From assembly GCA_937975525.1 (NCBI GenBank), contig CALJUJ010000279.1, forward strand, positions 1 through 9,048: a stretch of 9,048 bases of DNA, given 5' to 3'. Made by a program: the position numbers and the translations under genes. The DNA is from an uncultured bacterium (GTDB lineage: Bacteria; Desulfobacterota; Binatia; HRBIN30). Under the pieces are notes generated by a model that was given only the letters and a program-made list of their open reading frames with translations, had not been told where the DNA came from and made no database searches. Numbering within the stretch: position 1 is the first letter of the stretch; each line of letters begins with the position of its first letter. Below are positions 1 to 5,723 of this stretch, piece by piece.

Positions 1-756
1 AGCCGCCGGCACGGGGGAATGGCGGTGGTGGCCCGCTCGATGCGCGAGATTCCGCTCGACGATCATCCCGAGGCGCAGGCCTTCTTCACCAAGCTGGCTG
101 CAGGCGACATCGACTTGACGATCTTTCTCACCGGCGTCGGCTTGCGAGCGCTCGTGGCCACCCGCCCCGGTTCCGATGGCGTAGCGAGCTGGGTCGCCGC
201 GCTACAGAAGACGAAGATCGTCGCCCGCGGCCCGAAGCCCGTGGCAGCCCTCCGCGAGATCGGCTTGCAACCACACGTCACGGCGCCGGAGCCCAATACC
301 TGGCGCGAGCTCCTGACAGCGCTCGACGCCCACGGCTCTCTGGCCGACGCGGTGGTCGCTGTGCAGGAGTACGGAATTCCCAACGAAGCGTTGCTCGCCG
401 CGCTCGCGGAGCGCGGCGCACGCGTCATTCGCGTTTCGATCTACCGTTGGGCACTGCCCGACGACGTCGGGCCGTTGCGAGCTGCGGTCGACGCGCTCAT
501 CGAACGACGGGCAACCGCAGCGCTGTTCACGAGTGCGACGCAGGTGGTTCATGTCTTCGAGGTCGCCGGCGAGCGCAGCGACTCCTTGCGTGCAGCGCTG
601 GCCGAGACCACCGTCGCCTCCATCGGTCCGGTCTGTAGCGAGGCGCTCGCGGCACATGGGGCGCCGATCCACTTCGAGCCGGAGCATCCGAAGATGGGAC
701 AGCTGGTCGGCGGCCTGGCACGTAGACTCGCGGCGCCCGGGGGCACCACCGAATGA
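1..756 (+). CDS. hemD: Uroporphyrinogen-III synthase, 5' end cut by the window
   Basis: The product cyclises hydroxymethylbilane to uroporphyrinogen III in the cytoplasm, the branch-point step of tetrapyrrole synthesis. The frame is open from base 1. An ATG lies at 19, but the codons before it read SRRHGG and run smoothly into the usual HemD beginning (GG-x-V/A-x-x-x-P-x-REIPL), so the true start is probably a few dozen bases upstream. Family hallmarks seen (residues counted from the ATG at 19): RGPKPVAALREIGL near 71-84, VQEYGIPN near 115-122, the YRWALPDD stretch near 142-149, LFTSATQV near 168-175 and IGPVCSEAL near 201-209. About 251 residues are present, against roughly 250-270 for the family. 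The stop overlaps the hemE start (ATGA), which supports operon structure and translational coupling. Recognition is by motif memory; HemD sequences diverge widely, but the hemE neighbour makes the call firm. Confidence 0.88.
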   Translation, partial: SRRHGGMAVVARSMREIPLDDHPEAQAFFTKLAAGDIDLTIFLTGVGLRALVATRPGSDGVASWVAALQKTKIVARGPKPVAALREIGLQPHVTAPEPNTWRELLTALDAHGSLADAVVAVQEYGIPNEALLAALAERGARVIRVSIYRWALPDDVGPLRAAVDALIERRATAALFTSATQVVHVFEVAGERSDSLRAALAETTVASIGPVCSEALAAHGAPIHFEPEHPKMGQLVGGLARRLAAPGGTTE

Positions 757-1796
757 CAGCCTCGCCGACGACCGCGGCCCCGCGAACCGATGCCGCTTTC
801 CTCCGCGCATGCCGTCGCGAGCGCGCGTCGCATACGCCCATCTGGCTGATGCGCCAGGCGGGAAGGTACATGCGTGAGTACCGCGAGGTGCGCTCACGCT
901 ATGGCTTTCTCGAGCTCTGCAAGACACCAGACGCCGCCGCGCAGGTGACGGTCGAAGCCGTCGAGCGCCTCGGAGTCGATGCGGCGATCATCCTGTTGAT
1001 CCTCGAGCCATTCGGCGTCGGCCTCGAGTTCACCCCGGGGGACGGCCCGGTGATCCACCGCCCCGTACGCTCGGCTGCCGACGTGGCGGCCCTGCCCGAC
1101 GTCGATGCCGCCGCGGAGCTCGAGTTCGTGTACGCGGCGACACGCCTCGCGCGCGCGGCGCTCGACGTTCCGCTGATCGGCTTCGCCGGAGCACCGTTCA
1201 CCTTGGCGTCCTATGCCGTCGAGGGCGGTGGCTCGCGCAACTACGCGCATGCGAAGAAGCTCATGTATGGCGAGCCGGACGCCTGGGACGCGCTCATGGC
1301 GCGGTTCACCACGGCGACCGCGGCCTACCTGAATCGACAGATCGACGCCGGAGCCGACGCCGTCCAGTTGTTCGACAGCTGGGTCGGCGCGCTGTCGCCG
1401 CACGACTACCGGCGCCACGTGTTGCCCCACATGCAGCGGTTGATCGCCGCCCTGCAGCCCGGCACGCCCGTGATCCACTTCGGCACCGGCACCAGCGGCC
1501 TGCTGGCGGCGATGCGCTCCGCCGGCGGCGACGTGATCGGGCTGGACTGGCGCGTCGACCTCGACGAAGGCTGGGCTCGTGTCGGCCACGACGTGGGTAT
1601 CCAGGGCAACCTCGATCCGCTCCTGTTGCTCGGACCCCGGGACGAGTTGCTCGCGCAGGCGGAGCGCATTCTCGCGCAAGCGGCGGGCCGGCCGGGCCAC
1701 ATCTTCAACCTCGGGCACGGCATCCTGCCGGAGACCCCCGTCGACAACGTCAAGGCGCTCGTCGACTTCGTCCACGAGCGCAGCTTGCGGGCGTAG
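753..1796 (+). CDS. hemE: Uroporphyrinogen decarboxylase lacking the catalytic-Asp segment
   Basis: HemE removes four carboxylates from uroporphyrinogen III to give coproporphyrinogen III in the cytoplasm. The 347-aa protein carries the family signature WLMRQAGRYM (31-40), GFAGAPFTLASY (143-154, substrate Tyr154), LFDSW (206-210, Ser209), FGTGTSGLL (243-251), GNLDP (285-289) and FNLGHGI (318-324, His322). The start ATG at 753 overlaps the hemD stop, and length is near the usual 340-355. The oddity is at residues 76-88. Family members have about twelve residues between DAA and the following hydrophobic-Gly pair, including the F-[SA]-D-I core whose Asp (Asp86 in human UROD) is catalytic. Here DAA is followed by IILLILEP, eight residues, then FG, so about four residues including the Asp are absent, in frame. 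Identity as a HemE homologue is certain. Activity is doubtful unless the gap is a sequence or assembly error. Confidence 0.95.
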   Translation: MTASPTTAAPRTDAAFLRACRRERASHTPIWLMRQAGRYMREYREVRSRYGFLELCKTPDAAAQVTVEAVERLGVDAAIILLILEPFGVGLEFTPGDGPVIHRPVRSAADVAALPDVDAAAELEFVYAATRLARAALDVPLIGFAGAPFTLASYAVEGGGSRNYAHAKKLMYGEPDAWDALMARFTTATAAYLNRQIDAGADAVQLFDSWVGALSPHDYRRHVLPHMQRLIAALQPGTPVIHFGTGTSGLLAAMRSAGGDVIGLDWRVDLDEGWARVGHDVGIQGNLDPLLLLGPRDELLAQAERILAQAAGRPGHIFNLGHGILPETPVDNVKALVDFVHERSLRA

Positions 1797-1805
1797 AATC
1801 GTGAT

Positions 1806-1833
1806 TTGACAAGACACCTCGTCCGGGTAGATT
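1806..1833 (+). promoter_or_regulatory. Sigma-70-type promoter for the DUF502-prfB unit
   Basis: A perfect -35 hexamer TTGACA (1806-1811) is followed after 16 bases by TAGATT (1828-1833), which matches four of six positions of TATAAT. It lies in the 67-base gap between the hemE stop and the DUF502 start, so transcription would begin near 1840, about 25 bases before that start codon. The placement suggests that the DUF502 protein, prfB and the nuclease gene form a unit separable from hemDE. The start site is predicted, not shown. Confidence 0.6.
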
Positions 1834-1863
1834 CGCGCTCGAATCCCCGGATCTCGTTTGCCG

Positions 1864-2526
1864 ATGTCTCAGCCTCTGATCCCCGAACGCGAAGCTTTCC
1901 ATCTCCGCCTCCGCGGCTCGATGCGGCGCTATTTCTTCGCCGGCCTGCTGACCATTCTGCCGCTGGTCATCTCGATCTGGATCGTCTCCTGGCTCGTCGA
2001 CATCCTCGAGTCCACGGTGCTGCTGCTGCCGGCGCCGATGCGCCCGGAAAACCTCCTCCCCTTCTACATCCCCGGGCTCGGTGCCCTCCTCACGCTGGCG
2101 ATCATCGTCCTCGTCGGGTTCGTCGTATCCAACGTCGTCATCCAGCGACTGCAGAATTCGATCAACCGCATTCTCCTGCGCATTCCCGTCTTCCGCGGCG
2201 TCTACAGCGCGGTGCAGCGGCTGGTGCAGGCGGTTCTGGTGCAGACGCACCAGGAGTTTCGGCGCGTGGTGCTGGTCGAGTACCCCCGCAAGGGAATCTA
2301 TGCCGTCGGGCTGATGACGGGCGTCAGCGAAGGCGAAGTGCAACAGAAGACCCCGAACCGATTGCTCAACGTCTTCGTACCGACCACGCCGAACCCGACC
2401 TCGGGCTACTACGTGCTGGTGCCGGAGAACGACGTCATCGCGCTCGAGATGTCCGTGGAGGAAGCCTTCAAGTTGGTGATGTCAGGCGGTATCGTGACGC
2501 CCGACCTGAACGACGATTCGAAGTAG
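1864..2526 (+). CDS. DUF502 family membrane protein
   Basis: This 220-aa protein belongs to the DUF502 family (bacterial relatives of plant COV/LCV proteins). Its biochemical role in bacteria is unknown. Two hydrophobic segments are visible, about residues 23-45 (FFAGLLTILPLVISIWIVSW) and 70-93 (GLGALLTLAIIVLVGFVVSN), so it should sit in the inner membrane. They are followed by the conserved segment RIPVFRGVYSAVQRLVQA (106-123) and the family's C-terminal signature VPTTPNPTSGYYVLVP (172-187), then a D-V-I-x-L-x-MSVEEAFK motif. I chose ATG at 1864; a TTG two codons earlier (1858) is also possible, and neither has a clear Shine-Dalgarno sequence. It follows a predicted promoter and ends 18 bases before prfB, so the two are probably co-transcribed. 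Family assignment is confident; no function can be read from the sequence. Confidence 0.9.
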   Translation: MSQPLIPEREAFHLRLRGSMRRYFFAGLLTILPLVISIWIVSWLVDILESTVLLLPAPMRPENLLPFYIPGLGALLTLAIIVLVGFVVSNVVIQRLQNSINRILLRIPVFRGVYSAVQRLVQAVLVQTHQEFRRVVLVEYPRKGIYAVGLMTGVSEGEVQQKTPNRLLNVFVPTTPNPTSGYYVLVPENDVIALEMSVEEAFKLVMSGGIVTPDLNDDSK

Positions 2527-2544
2527 ACGGGAGACTATTGGACC

Positions 2545-3664
<1,120 letters not shown>

Positions 3665-3679
3665 GAACGACCCGGCGCC

Positions 3680-5617
3680 TTGCCAGCGCGCGCGCGGGTG
3701 AACTACACCTGCCGCGTGCGCGACAAGCTCCACGACTATCTCCTGCAGCGCCCGGCCGGGGCGCCCGCCGACGAGCTCGTGGGTGTGGTGTTTCGGCAGC
3801 CGGGGGCCGACCCGGCGCTCGCCCGCCGCGCCGTCGAAGACCTCCTCGGCAGCGATGCGCGCTTCGCGTTGCGGGAGAACGACGGAACCTGGCACGCCCG
3901 CGAGCACGCCAAGCTCGCCCTGCCCCTGATCGAAGCGACGTTCACGGTCATCGATCTCGAAATGACCGGCATGGAGGCGAGTCGCAGCGGTATCATCGAA
4001 ATCGGCGCAGCCCGCGTGTCGGGCGGCCGCGTCGTCGACGAGTTCCAGCAGCTGGTCAATCCGGGCGTCCGCCTGCCGCCCTTCATCGTCGGCCTCACCG
4101 GCATCGACGACGAGATGCTCGCCGACGCACCTGGGATTGCCGAAGTGTGGCCCACGTTTCGCGCCTTCGCGGGTGATACGGTGCTCGTCGCCCACAACGC
4201 AGCCTTCGACATCACCTGCCTCAATCGTACCTCCGTGCAGATGACGGGCCGGCCGCTCGACAACGAGCAACTGTGCACGCTGAAGCTGGCCCGGCAGCTT
4301 CTCCCAGATCTCGACAAGCGCGGGCTCGACGCTCTCGCCGGGTACTTCGGCATCGTCCAGGCAGATCGCCACCGCGCCCTCGGCGACGTCCGCGTCACGG
4401 TGGAGGTCCTGTTTCGACTCCTCGAGCTTCTTGCCGAGCGCGGCGTCGAACGACTCGACCAGGCGCTCGAGTTTCAGAATCGCGCCCGCGACGGCAAACC
4501 GTTCGTCAGCTTCCTGCCCCGCGACAGGGTCCTCGGCCTGCCCGACACGCCGGGCATCTACCGGTTGCTCGGAGAGGACGGTTCGCTCCTCTACGTGGGG
4601 AAGGCGAAGAGCCTGCGCGAGCGCGTCGCTTCCTACCTCAGCAACGCCGCTGGACACAGCGACAAGACGCTCGAGATGATCCGCGCCGCGCATGACGTCC
4701 GCGTCGAGACTGCCGGCTCCGAGCTCGAAGCCGCGCTCGCCGAGGCCGAGGCGATTCGACGCGACAAGCCTCCGTACAACAAGCTCGGCCGCCACCTTCC
4801 ACGGATCGCGTTCATCAAGCTGTCCGTGGCCGACACGTTCCCGCGCCTGTCGGTGGCTCGCAAGCTGACCACCCGAGGACGGTCTCGCTTTCTCGGACCG
4901 TTCCGCAACATCAAGGAAGCCGAGCGCATCGTCGACGTGCTGACTCGCGAGTTCCAGCTACGCACTTGTCCAGGGAGCCTCGAGCCCGACCCCGCGACGG
5001 AGCCCTGCTCGCAGCACCGCCTCGGCCGCTGCACGGCACCATGCTCAGCGCGCGTTTCCGCCGACGCCTATCGCGCCCAGGTGGACCAGATGCTCGGCCT
5101 TCTGCGCGGCGATCTCGGCGACCTCAATGATCTGCTGGAGCAGCGGGTCCGCGACCGCGAGCGCCGCGGCGCACACGAGGCCGCCGCGTACTCGCAGCGC
5201 GAGATCGAGGCGCTGCGCTCACTCGCACGCAGCCAGAGGCACCTCGGATGGCTCCTGGATCATCGCGACTGGGTGGTTCTGGATGTCGCCGTCGACCGAC
5301 CCGTCGTCCTGGCGTACGGCGTCGTCGCCAGCAAGCTCGTCGTGCGCACCCGCCTCAACGACGAATCCGAGGTCGAGTCGTTCGCCGAAGCCCTGCGCAC
5401 ACACCTCGCCAATCCTCCGGCCGCTTCCCCCGAGCATGTGGAAGGCACGACCATCGTCGCCGCCTGGATGCGCGACCACGCGGCACGACCCGGCTGCGTC
5501 ATCCCCATCGAAAACGAATCGATCCCGCCGGAGCTCGTTGCCGAATGGCGTAGCGTTTGCCGCGACCTCCTCTCCACCCCGCGCGGCCTGGACGCTGCGA
5601 ACTCGCTAGCCCGGTAG
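3680..5617 (+). CDS. DEDDh exonuclease / GIY-YIG endonuclease fusion with UvrC-like tail
   Basis: A nuclease of up to 645 aa, likely acting in DNA repair. In order: an N-terminal region (about 14-75) that resembles a small winged-helix fold; a DnaQ-like 3'-5' exonuclease (about 86-250) with all DEDDh residues visible (Asp92 and Glu94 in IDLEMTG, Asp177 in AHNAAFD, His231 and Asp236 in HRALGD); a GIY-YIG domain (about 288-368) with GIY 292-294, YVG 305-307, Arg315, Glu355 and Asn367; four cysteines C-x12-C-x7-C-x3-C (430, 443, 451, 455), the pattern that holds the iron-sulfur cluster in UvrC; and a UVR-like helical stretch (about 474-514). UvrC's C-terminal RNase H-like nuclease and HhH motifs are absent. 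Similar exonuclease/GIY-YIG fusions are known in actinobacteria. The start is uncertain: TTG 3680, GTG 3698 or GTG 3716, none with a clear ribosome-binding site. It begins 15 bases after prfB. Confidence 0.9.
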   Translation: MPARARVNYTCRVRDKLHDYLLQRPAGAPADELVGVVFRQPGADPALARRAVEDLLGSDARFALRENDGTWHAREHAKLALPLIEATFTVIDLEMTGMEASRSGIIEIGAARVSGGRVVDEFQQLVNPGVRLPPFIVGLTGIDDEMLADAPGIAEVWPTFRAFAGDTVLVAHNAAFDITCLNRTSVQMTGRPLDNEQLCTLKLARQLLPDLDKRGLDALAGYFGIVQADRHRALGDVRVTVEVLFRLLELLAERGVERLDQALEFQNRARDGKPFVSFLPRDRVLGLPDTPGIYRLLGEDGSLLYVGKAKSLRERVASYLSNAAGHSDKTLEMIRAAHDVRVETAGSELEAALAEAEAIRRDKPPYNKLGRHLPRIAFIKLSVADTFPRLSVARKLTTRGRSRFLGPFRNIKEAERIVDVLTREFQLRTCPGSLEPDPATEPCSQHRLGRCTAPCSARVSADAYRAQVDQMLGLLRGDLGDLNDLLEQRVRDRERRGAHEAAAYSQREIEALRSLARSQRHLGWLLDHRDWVVLDVAVDRPVVLAYGVVASKLVVRTRLNDESEVESFAEALRTHLANPPAASPEHVEGTTIVAAWMRDHAARPGCVIPIENESIPPELVAEWRSVCRDLLSTPRGLDAANSLAR

Positions 5618-5654
5618 GGGCCCGACGCCGTCGGGGGTCACCGACAAGATCGCA

Positions 5655-5690
5655 GAAAAAGAAAGGGGGCGGCTCTTGCGAGCCGCCCCC
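5655..5690 (-). terminator. Intrinsic terminator of the secreted-protein gene
   Basis: An 11-bp perfect GC-rich stem (5665-5675 paired with 5680-5690, loop of four bases 5676-5679) is followed, reading the - strand, by TTTCTTTTTC (5664-5655). It lies 34 bases beyond the stop of the - strand gene. On the + strand no T tract follows, so it should act mainly on leftward transcripts, although the hairpin may also shield against rightward read-through from the nuclease gene. Confidence 0.9.
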
Positions 5691-5723
5691 TCGATTGCGG
5701 AGCTGAGTTGCGAGCCGTGCGGC

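Noticed and set aside
894..1817. A 307-codon open frame on the - strand opposite hemE
   Set aside because: hemE on the + strand is certain; the antisense translation is Asp/Arg/Val-rich without any motif.
5621..5635. Hairpin CCCGAC-GCC-GTCGGG just after the nuclease gene as a + strand terminator
   Set aside because: The stem is only six pairs and no T tract follows, so it is not a convincing intrinsic terminator. It may still slow polymerase.
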